From contig NZ_CP036348.1 in NCBI RefSeq assembly GCF_007753095.1, positions 3,286,001 to 3,350,000 of the forward strand: DNA of 64,000 nucleotides, read 5' to 3'. Under the pieces are notes generated by a model. That model was not told the DNA's origin and did not search any database. It was given only the letters and a program-made list of their open reading frames with translations. Made by a program: the position numbers and the translations under genes. The stretch is from Rosistilla carotiformis (GTDB lineage: Bacteria > Planctomycetota > Planctomycetia > Pirellulales > Pirellulaceae). This document shows, one piece after another, positions 18,411-28,434 of the stretch (positions are counted from its first letter, which is position 1; every line of letters starts with the position of its first letter).

Positions 18411-21113
18411 CTACGTCGTTGGATGGCGTTTCGCCCAGCTCCATTTGTGCAATTCCATCACGGGCAGAATCGTCAGGGCCAGCAACAGCAACACGCCCCA
18501 CTGCTGCAGCGGCAGTGGTTCGGCACCAAGCAGCGATTGCCCTAAACTTGTATGCATCGCGACGAAGTGAATGGTGAACGCGGTGAGCGTTCCCACCAGC
18601 AGCACCGGGCTTCTCAGCGGCGACAAGGCGAACGCCGATTTGGTTTCCGAACGGCAGTTGCCGATATGAACGTTCTCGAACAGAACCAACAGCAACAACA
18701 AAGCATTGCGAGCCGATGCGGCTTGCGCCTCGGTTGCTCCTTCGGGCAGGAACCATCGGAACGATAAGAATCCGATCCCGCCGATGACAACCGCCGCGAC
18801 GATCGTTCGTTCGATCATCAATTGGTCAAAGATGCGTTCCGAAGGCGACCGAGGTTTGCGTTTCAGCACGCCCCCTTCGTTGGGTTCGAACGCCAACGCG
18901 ACGTCTTGAATTCCGTTGGTCACCAGATTCAGCCACAAAATTTGTACGGGCAACAATGGCAGGTAGGGCGTTCCGGTTGCAATGGCCAACGTCATCAGCA
19001 CCAGTTCGGCAGCCCCGGTGGAAACCAGCAGGTAGATCACTTTGCGAATATTGTCGTAGGCGACGCGCCCCTGTTCGACACCGCTGATGATGGTGGCAAA
19101 GTTGTCATCGCTGATGACCAGTTCACCCGCTTCCCGTGCCACATCGGTGCCGCTTTTGCCCATCGCGACGCCGATATTGGAGACGCGCAGTGCGGGGGCG
19201 TCGTTGACGCCGTCGCCGGTGACGGCGACAAAATGGCCAGCGCTACGCGCCGCTTCGACAATGTCCAACTTCTGCCGCGGTGCGACACGAGCGAAAACGC
19301 GAACACGCCCGACAGCTTCGGCGATCTCCTCCTGCGACTTGCCCAACAGTTCCTCACCCGTCATGACCTGTGATTCGTCTTCGGCCAAACCGAGCTGTCG
19401 AGCGATTGCCAAGGCCGTGACGCGATGGTCTCCGGTGATCATCGAAACCGAAACTCCCGCGTCGGCGCAGTCCTTCACTGCCTGTTGCACCCCCGGTCGC
19501 AGCGGGTCGAGCATGCCAACGAATCCCAAGAAACGCAGGTTGGTCGGCTTGGCTGGAATCGTTTCCTCGTCCATCGCTTCGGGGACGCGACCATCGGCCA
19601 GGGCGAGCACGCGGTAGCCCTGTTCGGCCATCTGCGTCGCGGTATTTTCCAGCTGCTGGCGATCGAAATTCGCTTGGCTCGCTTCGCTGCACATGTCCAG
19701 CACGCGTTCGGGGCCTCCTTTCACGAAGACCGAAACCCCCTCGTCGACGCGGTTAAAGACCGCCGCGAATTGGTGTTCGGATTCGAAGGGGATCTGATTC
19801 ACCTGGGGGTGCGCATCGAGTGTTCGCTCCCGTTCGCAACCCAGTTTATGCCCCAGCGAAAGGAACGCGACATCGACAGCATCGCCGCGCCAGTTCCACG
19901 TGCCGGCATGGGGATGCAGGTCCGCTTCATTGCAAAGTACGCCCGCGCGGGCGAGCGCGATGAGCGTCTCATCGCTACCTTGCCTGGCCGGTTTGTCACC
20001 CAACCAAACTTCGCCCGCCGGAATGAATCCTTCGCCCGTCACCTGAAAGACCTCGCCGTTGGGCGTGTGGATTTCGCGAATGGTCATTTCGTTGCACGTC
20101 AACGTTCCCGTTTTGTCGGTGGCGATTAGGGTGCAGCTGCCCAGCCCTTCAACGGCCGTCAAGCGTCGCACGATTAAACCGTGTTTGGCCATCCGTGTTG
20201 TTGCGACCGCGAGGGCGACCGTCATCGCAACGGGCAACCCTTCGGGAATCGCAGCGACCGCCAACGCGACGGCAAACGTAAACATCTCGCCGACCGAATA
20301 GCCCCCCAACACGACCCCCAACGTTCCAATCGCGGCAGATGCGACCAACATGACGACAGCAATCGCCCGCGTGAACCGCTCCATCCGCTCGACCAGCGGC
20401 GGGTTGCCGCCGACATCACTCAGGAGGTCCAACGCAAGCTGCCCAACGCTGGTTGCACTGCCCGTGGCGACGACCAACCCCTTGCCGCGGCCGCGCGTCA
20501 CGATGGAACCGGCGTAGGTCATGTTCCGTCGATCCGCAATCGGCGTCGATTCGGGGCCGATCCAAGTCGCGTCTTTGGTCACCGGCAACGACTCGCCGGT
20601 CAACAACGATTCATCCGCCTCGAGTCCATTGGCCGAGAGCAACCGGATGTCGGCGGGAATGCGGTTGCCCGATTCCAGCCAAACGACATCGCCGGGGACG
20701 ACGTTTTCGGCGTCGATCTCGCAAACTTCGCCATCGCGTTGCACGGTGGCGTGGATTTGCAACAACTTCTTTAAAGCGTGGCTGCTCTGTTCCGCCTTCC
20801 ATTCCTGATAGGACCCGATGATCGCGTTAAGCGCCAGCACTCCGACGATGAACGCCGCATCTTTAACGTCTCCCATGGCGACCGAAACGATCGCCGCGAG
20901 GGCAAGAATGTAGATCAGTGGACTGCGAAACTGTCGCAGCACGATCGACCACAGCGGCGCAGGGGGCTTCTGTGGGAGATGGTTCGGGCCGTATTTTGCC
21001 AATCGCTGCTCGGCTTCCGCTTGGCTCAGCCCGCGGTGTGATGCCTCGAGCGTTTGCGAAGCATCGTTGGGGTCGAGACTGTGCCACGCGGCGATCGTTT
21101 GAATCGTGCTCAT
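18411..21113 (-). CDS. P2-type cation-transporting ATPase
   Basis: A 900-residue P-type ATPase with all catalytic marks: TGES (residues 172-175), phosphorylation site DKTGTLT (Asp333), GDGVNDAPAL hinge, and PEGLP (290-294) in membrane helix 4 as in P2 Ca2+ and Na+/K+ pumps. Helix 6 reads NLVTNGIQDVALAFEP, where Ca2+ pumps have an Asp in place of the Asn after Thr, so the ion cannot be assumed to be calcium. Ten membrane helices are plausible. It is flanked by universal stress protein and HAD-ATPase genes in the same direction, suggesting stress-linked ion export. Confidence 0.9.
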   Translation of the reverse strand: MSTIQTIAAWHSLDPNDASQTLEASHRGLSQAEAEQRLAKYGPNHLPQKPPAPLWSIVLRQFRSPLIYILALAAIVSVAMGDVKDAAFIVGVLALNAIIGSYQEWKAEQSSHALKKLLQIHATVQRDGEVCEIDAENVVPGDVVWLESGNRIPADIRLLSANGLEADESLLTGESLPVTKDATWIGPESTPIADRRNMTYAGSIVTRGRGKGLVVATGSATSVGQLALDLLSDVGGNPPLVERMERFTRAIAVVMLVASAAIGTLGVVLGGYSVGEMFTFAVALAVAAIPEGLPVAMTVALAVATTRMAKHGLIVRRLTAVEGLGSCTLIATDKTGTLTCNEMTIREIHTPNGEVFQVTGEGFIPAGEVWLGDKPARQGSDETLIALARAGVLCNEADLHPHAGTWNWRGDAVDVAFLSLGHKLGCERERTLDAHPQVNQIPFESEHQFAAVFNRVDEGVSVFVKGGPERVLDMCSEASQANFDRQQLENTATQMAEQGYRVLALADGRVPEAMDEETIPAKPTNLRFLGFVGMLDPLRPGVQQAVKDCADAGVSVSMITGDHRVTALAIARQLGLAEDESQVMTGEELLGKSQEEIAEAVGRVRVFARVAPRQKLDIVEAARSAGHFVAVTGDGVNDAPALRVSNIGVAMGKSGTDVAREAGELVISDDNFATIISGVEQGRVAYDNIRKVIYLLVSTGAAELVLMTLAIATGTPYLPLLPVQILWLNLVTNGIQDVALAFEPNEGGVLKRKPRSPSERIFDQLMIERTIVAAVVIGGIGFLSFRWFLPEGATEAQAASARNALLLLLVLFENVHIGNCRSETKSAFALSPLRSPVLLVGTLTAFTIHFVAMHTSLGQSLLGAEPLPLQQWGVLLLLALTILPVMELHKWSWAKRHPTT

Positions 21114-21221
21114 CGTGCTTCAAGCTTTCGTTTGTCGTTCATGATCTGATGCTCCGGCGAGCGATCGTCCCCACGCTCCCATGCGGGAAGCATGCGCTGC
21201 CCTTGGGATGTCTTGGTCGCG

Positions 21222-21252
21222 TCGCAACGTTGCATCGCGTGCAGCGTTGCGA
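21222..21252. other. Perfect 8-bp inverted repeat between USP and P-type ATPase genes
   Basis: TCGCAACG (21222-21229) is repeated inverted as CGTTGCGA (21245-21252), with a further GCA/TGC pair inside the loop. It sits 34 bases past the stop of the stress-protein gene and 109 bases before the ATPase start, on the minus strand. It lacks a T-run, so it is a weak terminator candidate; an operator or an mRNA processing hairpin is equally possible. Confidence 0.4.
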
Positions 21253-21285
21253 TCAACAGGGGCTTGGACGCTGCCGATACCTTGC

Positions 21286-22251
21286 TTACCCAGCCGAGGA
21301 TGGAGTGGCGGTGTGCGCCCCCGTTGCAGGTGAAATGAAGGCGTCGGGTTTGATCGTCAACAGCGAGCAGTTTGTAAGTTCAAGAACGCGTTCGGCTGTA
21401 TTCCCGATCAGGGCGCCGGCAAGACCCGAACGGGCCATCGTTCCCATGACAATCATTTCCACGTTCTCCGCATCGGCGCACTTGGCGACGGAATCGCCCG
21501 CCTCCACGCGTCCTTCGACCAAATGAACGCGGGGATCCCGATGGCTTAATCCATAAGGTTCCAGAACTTCATCGACTTCCTTCGCCACATCCGCTTCGGA
21601 GCTCTTCCGGAACGTAGCAAGGTCGTTATGGGAAAACGTCGACTTCAACAACGTGGGGGTGAACAGGACCCAGGCGTGAACGACATGCATTTCCTTGTTC
21701 TGCAAGTCAGCCAGCGACTTCGTCAGGTCCAACACTTCACGTGTCATCTTCTGGTGGGCCGGGTTGTTCCGCGCGGGGTCGATCGCGGCGAGGATCCGCC
21801 CCGACGACGCGGCGTAGTTCGGGTGAATCAGGGCGACGGCACATGGACTGCTTCGCAGCAGACGACTGCCCGTCGTGCCGTAGAAGGCGGAACTGCGGCT
21901 GTCGATGCCGCGGGTGACACGCACCAGCAGGTCGTGGTCGGCATGAAACACCTCGTCACACAGAGCCCGAGAAGTCTTGCCACGCAGGACTCTTGTGGTG
22001 ACCTCCTGACCACGGGCGCGAATCGGAGCGGCGAGTTCTTCGAGCTTCTGCTTCTTGTCGTCGATCATCAGTTGCTGGTGGGCTTCCGAATTCGGGACGA
22101 CATTCCGCGCCACCCACGAGAGTTCGGGCAATACATCGACAAGGGTCAAACGCGATTGGCTGGGGACGGCGACCGAGAGTGCCCAGTCCAAGGCGGGATG
22201 CGAGCTGCTGCGCGTATCGAGAGCAACGAGAATATTCTGAAATCGTTTCAT
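21286..22251 (-). CDS. Tandem universal stress protein (UspA family)
   Basis: A 321-residue protein with two Usp domains (about 1-150 and 155-310). The second keeps the ATP-binding pattern GTMARSGLAGALIGNTAERVL (G-x2-G-x9-G type with Thr), while the first has a degenerate version (RGIDSRSSAFYGTTGSRLL), so probably one half binds nucleotide. The ATG at 22251 begins MKRFQNILVALD, the usual family start. It is upstream of the P-type ATPase in the same direction. Usp proteins respond to energy or ion stress; the partner here may be the pump. Confidence 0.88.
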   Translation of the reverse strand: MKRFQNILVALDTRSSSHPALDWALSVAVPSQSRLTLVDVLPELSWVARNVVPNSEAHQQLMIDDKKQKLEELAAPIRARGQEVTTRVLRGKTSRALCDEVFHADHDLLVRVTRGIDSRSSAFYGTTGSRLLRSSPCAVALIHPNYAASSGRILAAIDPARNNPAHQKMTREVLDLTKSLADLQNKEMHVVHAWVLFTPTLLKSTFSHNDLATFRKSSEADVAKEVDEVLEPYGLSHRDPRVHLVEGRVEAGDSVAKCADAENVEMIVMGTMARSGLAGALIGNTAERVLELTNCSLLTIKPDAFISPATGAHTATPSSAG

Positions 22252-22578
22252 GAATGGGCGGCCTGAGATGGGGGCGTCGAAGTTGCCTCTTAACGTGTCG
22301 TCGTTGCAACAACGCAATCGTTGTGCCAATCCGCATTCTTGACGGCGCAAAGAGAATGGGGGCCCCGGGAACCATCCAACCAACGGGGTGTGCGTCCTGG
22401 TCACAAAGTGCGCGCATCACTCTGATTTTTTTGCGGCAGCACGCGGCGTCTGCGATCGGATGCTCGACGCGGATTCAGCGACGTTCCCGCACCGCTCCGC
22501 CTCGTCGCAACCTATGGCGATCAATGCGGCTGCGAGCGGTCGGGTGGAAGCGAATTCGGGCGTATTTCTATGGGACGA
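22252..22578. other. 327-bp gap between DUF3124 and USP genes
   Basis: No open frame with protein character and no convincing hairpin or repeat. It could contain the promoter of the minus-strand USP-pump-HAD set. I see no clear -35/-10 pair. Confidence 0.5.
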
Positions 22579-23181
22579 TCACGGCGCTGGGAGTCCCTCG
22601 CTGAGCACGATCGCACGTGCGATAAACGAGATCCCTTGTTGCCCTCGCGTATCGATCATGACGGTCTCCACCAGCGGCTGATTGACTTCGGTTCCCGCTT
22701 GCCATTCAACGATAAAACTTGCGCCACTACCGCCCACTTTGTCATCCCGTTGGATCACAAATTCCGTCGCTGCCAGCGGTCCGATCCGTAGCGGTTTTTG
22801 CAGCATCGAACGGACCTCTTTGCCTGCGGTATTGAAGTACCGCACCGACGTCACGACGATCTCGTGCTCGGTGTCGGTGTTGCGGATGTTCAGCGTAGCG
22901 GTCAGGAAATAGGGCTCGCCCTTCTGATGATAAACGTGCGAATAGACAGGGACATAGAGTCGTTGCCCCTGGACCGGCCGCCACGGCATCGACTCGATTT
23001 CCATCCTCGCTTCATCGCGAAGGCTGGGTTCTTGATAAGGAATGTTCTGTTCGATCGAACGAAAACGAAACTCAAGAAACAGCACCAACAAAATGATTGG
23101 CACGATGACGAATAGGAAACTCAATAGCTTGACATGCAGTGAAGTCCCGGCTTTCTGTTCTACGCGCGGTGGCAGTGACAC
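22579..23181 (-). CDS. DUF3124 membrane-anchored protein
   Basis: A 200-residue protein with one membrane segment (about residues 19-41) and an extracytoplasmic beta-rich domain containing VPVYSHVYHQ, TATLNIRNTD, SVRYFNTAGKEV and DDKVGGSGASFIVEW, which match the DUF3124 pattern. The function of the family is unknown. It is oriented with the USP-pump genes and placed after the two-component genes. The ATG at 23181 is the only good start. Confidence 0.8.
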   Translation of the reverse strand: MSLPPRVEQKAGTSLHVKLLSFLFVIVPIILLVLFLEFRFRSIEQNIPYQEPSLRDEARMEIESMPWRPVQGQRLYVPVYSHVYHQKGEPYFLTATLNIRNTDTEHEIVVTSVRYFNTAGKEVRSMLQKPLRIGPLAATEFVIQRDDKVGGSGASFIVEWQAGTEVNQPLVETVMIDTRGQQGISFIARAIVLSEGLPAP

Positions 23182-23744
23182 GTTCGATCGTTCCTTATGA
23201 CTTCCAAGTTATCAATGATTGGGCCGAGGGTTGGCAATGTCAGAACCTTACGGCGTTTTCTGGTAAATGCCAACCGTCGTCTTCGGTTGATCCATGAAGT
23301 CCGCCAAGGGCTTCATGCACTCGTTTGTTTGCGATGTTCCACGATCGGATTTCCGTCACGCTCCATCGGTTCGCTTTGGGAGCATGCGGTCCTCGCCGCC
23401 TCTCCAGACTGCATTCGGTCGCCAGAGGGAAGGGGCACGCCGACGAATCATCCGATCCAGGGTGAGCCGATCGTTTTCGCATTGGATTCTGTCGATCCCG
23501 TCGGATCTCGCCAACATGGCATCGACGCGAAAAAGCAGCCGCACGGGGAATCCCATCGGCGGCGAAAGCGCGTTCGATGCAATCCCCAACCACCGCAAGA
23601 TGCCAGTGATCAGAATCAGAGTGTCGAAACTTGGCATGAATATTAAACGCGACGTTCGTCGGGAAGCGCAGGTGGGAAATGCATGCCCGTCGGAGCAAAC
23701 AGCGGCTGGAGATTGCGATTCTCAGGATGCGTCTCCGTTGGGGG
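23182..23744. other. 563-bp gap between response regulator and DUF3124 genes
   Basis: Several frames stay open on both strands, but none begins with a ribosome site or shows domain-like, signal or membrane character; I see no gene here. No tRNA-like fold, clear terminator or repeat was found. It is unusually long for this compact region and may be a regulatory region or gene remnant. Confidence 0.45.
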
Positions 23745-24107
23745 TCAGACGGCGGAAAGGGCGCGTTCGATAGCCGCCCGAAGGTCGCCGCTTCGGATCG
23801 GTTTAACAAGGAATTCGGCGATCTTTGTGCCGATTGTGTCATCCGGTTTGTCGGAAGAGGAGACCACGATTATGGGAATGTGAAGCGTCGTTTGGATTAC
23901 TGCGATCGCTTCGAGCCCCGAGATTGCGGGCATCATGAGGTCGGTGATCACCAGATCGGGTTGGTTCCGTTGACACAAATCGACAAGATCTCGACCATTT
24001 TCAGCGATGCCCACGACTTCATGCCCAAAGCGAGGCAGGATGCGCCGGAAATAGTCTCGAATTTCCGGCTCGTCGTCGGCGACGACGATTCGCAGAACTT
24101 TGGTCAT
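23745..24107 (-). CDS. Single-domain response regulator (REC only)
   Basis: A 120-residue CheY-like receiver: acidic pair in VVADDEPEIRD, phosphoacceptor Asp in DLVITDLMMP, Ser in IIVVSSSDK at the Thr/Ser switch position, and Lys in FLVKPI. There is no output domain. Its ATG at 24107 shares its A with the kinase stop (TGATG), so the two are translationally coupled and the kinase is the likely phosphodonor. It could act as a phosphate shuttle or sink between the kinase and the divergent sigma54 regulator. Confidence 0.9.
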   Translation of the reverse strand: MTKVLRIVVADDEPEIRDYFRRILPRFGHEVVGIAENGRDLVDLCQRNQPDLVITDLMMPAISGLEAIAVIQTTLHIPIIVVSSSDKPDDTIGTKIAEFLVKPIRSGDLRAAIERALSAV

Positions 24108-26797
24108 CAATAGGGTCCTTCAAGGGGCAGCGTGATCTTGAATTCGGCCCCTCCCACGGCATCACTGTTTCCCGCGGTTATCGTGCCGGAGTGGGCGACG
24201 ATAATTCGTTTAGCAATTGCCATGCCCAATCCCGTTCCCTTTGACTTCGTGGTGAAAAACGCATCGAAAATTTTCGTTTGCTGTTCCGCCGTCAGCCCCG
24301 GACCATTGTCTCGGACCGATACGCACACTCCGAGCGCGCGATCGTGCGTTACGATGGAACACTCGATATGAATTCGAACCGGGTCGCTGCTAGCCGCAAG
24401 GACGTTTTCGAAAAGGTTCCGAAACACCTGCTCCATCCGAAACCCATCGACGTCACACAACGGGTCGACACGGTTGATCGGTTCGATAAGTTTGGCGTCG
24501 CGGTCGGCGTGGGCCGAATCGAGTTGGCTCCACGCACTTCTCCAGATCCCACTGAGCGTCCGCAGCGAGCGTTCCAGGTGAATCGGTGCTGCATAATTGC
24601 GTAGCTCCTCCAACAGACAATGCAGTGCGTCTTTGGCGTTGGCGATCTTTTGGAGATCGCGACTCGCTTCACTCCCCTCGGCGATCTCGAACTCAAGCAT
24701 CTCGACGCCGACTTGGATGCGTTGCAATGCATTGCGGCTTTCGTGTGCGATCGCGGTTAGCATCTGCCCAATCGTGGCCAAACGTTCCGATTGAACAAGT
24801 TGCTCGCGGGTGTTTTGCAACTCCGTCATGTCGGTGATCAGCCCCTCTAACGCCAGCAGCTTGCCGTTTGCATCCCAGACGCCTCGACCGTGATCCCACA
24901 TCCACCGATGTTGCCCATCGCGATGCCGAATTCGATAGACCGCCTGATACGGTTGTTTCTTCACAAGGGCTGCCTGCACCTGATCCCACACCGATTGCGT
25001 GTCTTCGGGGATGATCATATCAAACCACTTGGGACTGCCAGCCATAACGTCTGCCGATGCGTAGCCGCACAGATCCTGGCAGCCATCGCTAATGAATTCC
25101 GTCGGCCAGCCATTTTCGTGGCGACATCGATAGGCGGCTCCGGGAAGGTTGCTGACCAACGTTGATAATTGACGCTGGCTTTCCTGTAGCGCCGCCTCGG
25201 TCTGCTTGCGCTGTGTCACATCGCGCGCAAGCACCGAGTAGCCGATCGTCATTCCTTCGGGACTGCGAATCGGCGAGATCATTAACGACGAATCGATCCG
25301 GCGGCCGTTCTTTGCAATCCGGACGGTTTCGAACTGATCGACCTGTTCCCCACGTTGCAGCCGCCCTTGAATTTCCTCAAACTCGTTCCACCGGTCGTGG
25401 GGAATGAGCATCGAGATCGGCTTGCCGACCGCCTCCTCCGCCGAATACCCGTAGATCTGCTCGGCCCCACGGTTCCATGTTTCGATCGTGTTGTCGAGAC
25501 TCGTACTGATCACCGCAGCGTCGGTCGATTCGACAATCGCAACCATCCGCCGTTGGGCTAAATCGGCTTGCACACGTTCGATGGCCAGTGCCGCCAGGTT
25601 TGCACAGTCGGTGGCAAATGTAAGATCGGCGTCGTTGGGGACACAGGGATCGCGGTAGTACATCGCGAATGTGCCGAGCACGTCTCCCTTCGATGAGACG
25701 ATCGGTTCGGACCAGCATGCGCGGAAACCGACACCGATTGCCAGCTCACGGTAATCGCTCCATAGCTCGCTTGTCTGGATGTCGTCAACAATCACGCGTT
25801 GCCCTATGAAGGCAGCCGTCCCGCACGACCCGGCCCTGGGCCCAATCGCAACGCCGTTGATTGTTTTGCAATACGATTCGTCAAGCGTCAGGGAAGCGCC
25901 ATGTTGCAACGTCCCACTCTCCCGATCGAGCAACATCACCGAACCGAGCATTCCGGGGCGTGTCCGTTCGGCAAACGTGACGAGGGTTGTCAGAACGGAT
26001 TCGAGCGAATCGCCCCGTGCCAGACACTCAAGGACTTCGCTTTGGCCTCGCAGCTCCGATTCCAATCGCTTGCGGTCGGAGATGTCGCGGACGATACCCG
26101 AAAAGATACGTTGGCCTGACAGCTGCAACTCGCTGACGGCCAGTTCCATCGGGAATGTTGATCCGTCCTTTCGCTTCCCGATCACCTCGCGGCCAATACC
26201 GATGATCTTTTTTTTGCCGGTCGTTACGTAGTTGTCGACATAGCGATCGTGCTGCGAATGGTACGGGGCGGGCATCAACTCTTTGACGTTGCGACCGATC
26301 GCCTCGGCTGCCCGGTATCCAAACAGGCGTTCTGCGGCGGGATTGAACGACAGGATGCTGCCACGCTGGTCGATCGTGATGATCGCGTCGACAGCCGACT
26401 CCACCACCGCCTGGTTCAATGCTTCGGAACCCTCCAATGATGCATGCGTCGCATCGATGTCGGTGCTGATTCCGTACCAATGGGTGACGGTGTTGTTTTC
26501 ATCGAACATCGGTTCGGCGCGGACCAGATGCCAACAGTAGCTTCCGTCGGCCATTCGATAGCGCGCCTGGAACTCGTAGCTCTGTGGATTGCGAACAATC
26601 TTTCCCCAATCGCCGACAACGCGTTCGCGGTCATCGGGATGGATCACGTCGGACCAGCCCCAACCGATCGCTTCGTCCAGAGATTGTCCGGTCCGCTCAT
26701 GCCACTTTCGATTGAAGAAATCAGCCTCGCCATTGGGACGGCAGGTCCAAACGAGCGACGGGAGTGGATCGGCCAGTTGTTGAAATTGATGATTCAT
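24107..26797 (-). CDS. Multi-PAS/GAF sensor histidine kinase
   Basis: An 896-residue soluble kinase with no membrane helices. Order of domains: PAS (about 5-120), PAS (125-250), GAF (265-410), PAS (415-530), PAS (545-660), HisKA with H-box IAHESRN (His685), and HATPase with NLFENVLAA (N-box), DNGPGL (G1) and GTGLGMAIAK (G2). Several PAS/GAF sensors in the cytoplasm point to an internal redox, energy or small-molecule signal. It is followed by the receiver-only regulator and is divergent from the NtrC-type regulator at 27082, 284 bp away. Confidence 0.92.
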   Translation of the reverse strand: MNHQFQQLADPLPSLVWTCRPNGEADFFNRKWHERTGQSLDEAIGWGWSDVIHPDDRERVVGDWGKIVRNPQSYEFQARYRMADGSYCWHLVRAEPMFDENNTVTHWYGISTDIDATHASLEGSEALNQAVVESAVDAIITIDQRGSILSFNPAAERLFGYRAAEAIGRNVKELMPAPYHSQHDRYVDNYVTTGKKKIIGIGREVIGKRKDGSTFPMELAVSELQLSGQRIFSGIVRDISDRKRLESELRGQSEVLECLARGDSLESVLTTLVTFAERTRPGMLGSVMLLDRESGTLQHGASLTLDESYCKTINGVAIGPRAGSCGTAAFIGQRVIVDDIQTSELWSDYRELAIGVGFRACWSEPIVSSKGDVLGTFAMYYRDPCVPNDADLTFATDCANLAALAIERVQADLAQRRMVAIVESTDAAVISTSLDNTIETWNRGAEQIYGYSAEEAVGKPISMLIPHDRWNEFEEIQGRLQRGEQVDQFETVRIAKNGRRIDSSLMISPIRSPEGMTIGYSVLARDVTQRKQTEAALQESQRQLSTLVSNLPGAAYRCRHENGWPTEFISDGCQDLCGYASADVMAGSPKWFDMIIPEDTQSVWDQVQAALVKKQPYQAVYRIRHRDGQHRWMWDHGRGVWDANGKLLALEGLITDMTELQNTREQLVQSERLATIGQMLTAIAHESRNALQRIQVGVEMLEFEIAEGSEASRDLQKIANAKDALHCLLEELRNYAAPIHLERSLRTLSGIWRSAWSQLDSAHADRDAKLIEPINRVDPLCDVDGFRMEQVFRNLFENVLAASSDPVRIHIECSIVTHDRALGVCVSVRDNGPGLTAEQQTKIFDAFFTTKSKGTGLGMAIAKRIIVAHSGTITAGNSDAVGGAEFKITLPLEGPY

Positions 26798-27081
26798 GGC
26801 TACAGCGTTCTCGCTCGATATCGATGTGTCGAGGTCTCATTCCGCAACGTTTGCTGTCGACCAACTCAAGTGACGACGACTGGACGCTACGGAGGTCAAA
26901 CGGGATGCCTGGTGCATGACCAGCAAAATGACAGCCGACTATTTTAACGCGACTCGATCACTCCACCATTGTGAATGGATACATCTGAACACTGTTGCCA
27001 GGCGGTGGAGGTCTGCGATCGCCTCGATGCAAAACGGAGCCGCCAGTTCGCAAAAAAGTCTCTTCGCGGTAGACTACCACG

Positions 27082-28425
27082 ATGACACAAGAGCCCTTTG
27101 ACATCCTGTTCGTCGAGGACGATCCCGAATTCAGTTCGGGCTACGTTCGCTGGTTTGAGAAACACGGACACAGCGTCGAACACGCGACCACCGGGCAGGA
27201 AGCTGTCAGTCGATGCGATCAGCGTGAATTCGACATCATCGTGCTCGACTGGAACCTTCCGGGATTGAGCGGGTTGGAACTTGTGCAGCGGATGTGCGAT
27301 GACAATCCGGACACCGAAATCATTGTCCTGACTGGCGAGGGGACGATTGAAAAGGCTGTCGAATCGATGCGCCGCGGCGTCTTCGATTTTCTCTCCAAAC
27401 CGTTTTCGATGAGTGGTCTGGAGCGGCGTTGCAAAGCGGCGCTCGAACGAAGGCGATTGAAAATGGAAAACGCCCGGCTGCGCGAAGTCATCGACCGCGT
27501 TCGCACCCCCAATCACCAAATGATTGGCGACTCGAAACCGATGATAGCGCTCTCTCGTCTGATCGATCGAGTGGCCCCCACCGACAAGGCGGTCTTGATC
27601 CAGGGCGAAAGCGGGACGGGAAAAGAACTCGTCGCGCAAGCCATACATGCCGGCAGTCCCCGCGCCAACCGCCCGCTTGTCACGATTAATTGTGCCGCCC
27701 TGCCCGAACAGTTGGTCGAGAGCGAACTGTTTGGCCACGAGAAGGGGGCGTTCACGGGAGCGACGGCTGCAAAGCCCGGACTGTTTGAAATCGCTGACCA
27801 GAGCACGCTCTTTATCGATGAGATCGGAGAGTTACCGCTTTCCTTGCAGCCCAAGTTGTTGCGGGTGCTCGAGGATGGTTCGCTGCGACGCGTCGGATCG
27901 CACAAGGAAAGGCGTGTCAAAGTTCGCATCGTGGCTGCGACCAACCGCGACTTGCAGCAAGAAGTTGTGGCGCATCGATTCCGTGAGGATCTGTTCTACC
28001 GCATCAATGTCATGTCGCTGGATTTACCGCCGCTGCGGAAGCGGACCGGTGACATCGGATTGCTTGTCGATCATTTTCTTGGCAACGATTGGGAAATCGA
28101 AGCGGATGCTCGAGCGGCGTTGCTGAACTATCGATGGCCCGGCAATATTCGGCAACTTATCAATACGATCGACCGGGCTCAGATTCTTGCCGATGACGGC
28201 GTGATCACGATCGAAGACCTTCCTGTCGAAATGACGGAACGGAAAAAGGAGATCGTATCCGAAACCACCTCCGCCGAGGACCGTTCGATTTACGCCGTGA
28301 TGCGGGCCCACCTACTCGACGTCCTAAAACGCGAGCAGGGTAATAAGACCCAAGCGGCTCAGATCCTCGGCGTCGATCGCCGCAAGCTGTATCGGATGTT
28401 GCTGCAATACGACATTGGGGAATGA
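27082..28425 (+). CDS. NtrC-family sigma54-dependent response regulator
   Basis: A 447-residue activator: receiver domain with acidic cluster EDD (12-14) and phosphoacceptor Asp56, AAA+ domain with Walker A GESGTGKE (175-182), sigma54-contacting GAFTGA loop (222-227) and Walker B TLFIDEIGEL, then a Fis-type DNA-binding helix-turn-helix (NKTQAAQILGVDRRKLYRML). All residues needed for sigma54 activation are present. It is divergent from the histidine kinase, which probably phosphorylates it. Two sequences that fit the sigma54 -24/-12 pattern lie just downstream (28438-28452 and 28653-28667). Confidence 0.93.
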   Translation: MTQEPFDILFVEDDPEFSSGYVRWFEKHGHSVEHATTGQEAVSRCDQREFDIIVLDWNLPGLSGLELVQRMCDDNPDTEIIVLTGEGTIEKAVESMRRGVFDFLSKPFSMSGLERRCKAALERRRLKMENARLREVIDRVRTPNHQMIGDSKPMIALSRLIDRVAPTDKAVLIQGESGTGKELVAQAIHAGSPRANRPLVTINCAALPEQLVESELFGHEKGAFTGATAAKPGLFEIADQSTLFIDEIGELPLSLQPKLLRVLEDGSLRRVGSHKERRVKVRIVAATNRDLQQEVVAHRFREDLFYRINVMSLDLPPLRKRTGDIGLLVDHFLGNDWEIEADARAALLNYRWPGNIRQLINTIDRAQILADDGVITIEDLPVEMTERKKEIVSETTSAEDRSIYAVMRAHLLDVLKREQGNKTQAAQILGVDRRKLYRMLLQYDIGE

Positions 28426-28434
28426 TTCTCTCCT

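Noticed and set aside
23240-23842. 200-codon minus-strand frame overlapping the receiver gene
   Set aside because: Runs into the response regulator in another frame and shows no motif, signal or membrane pattern.
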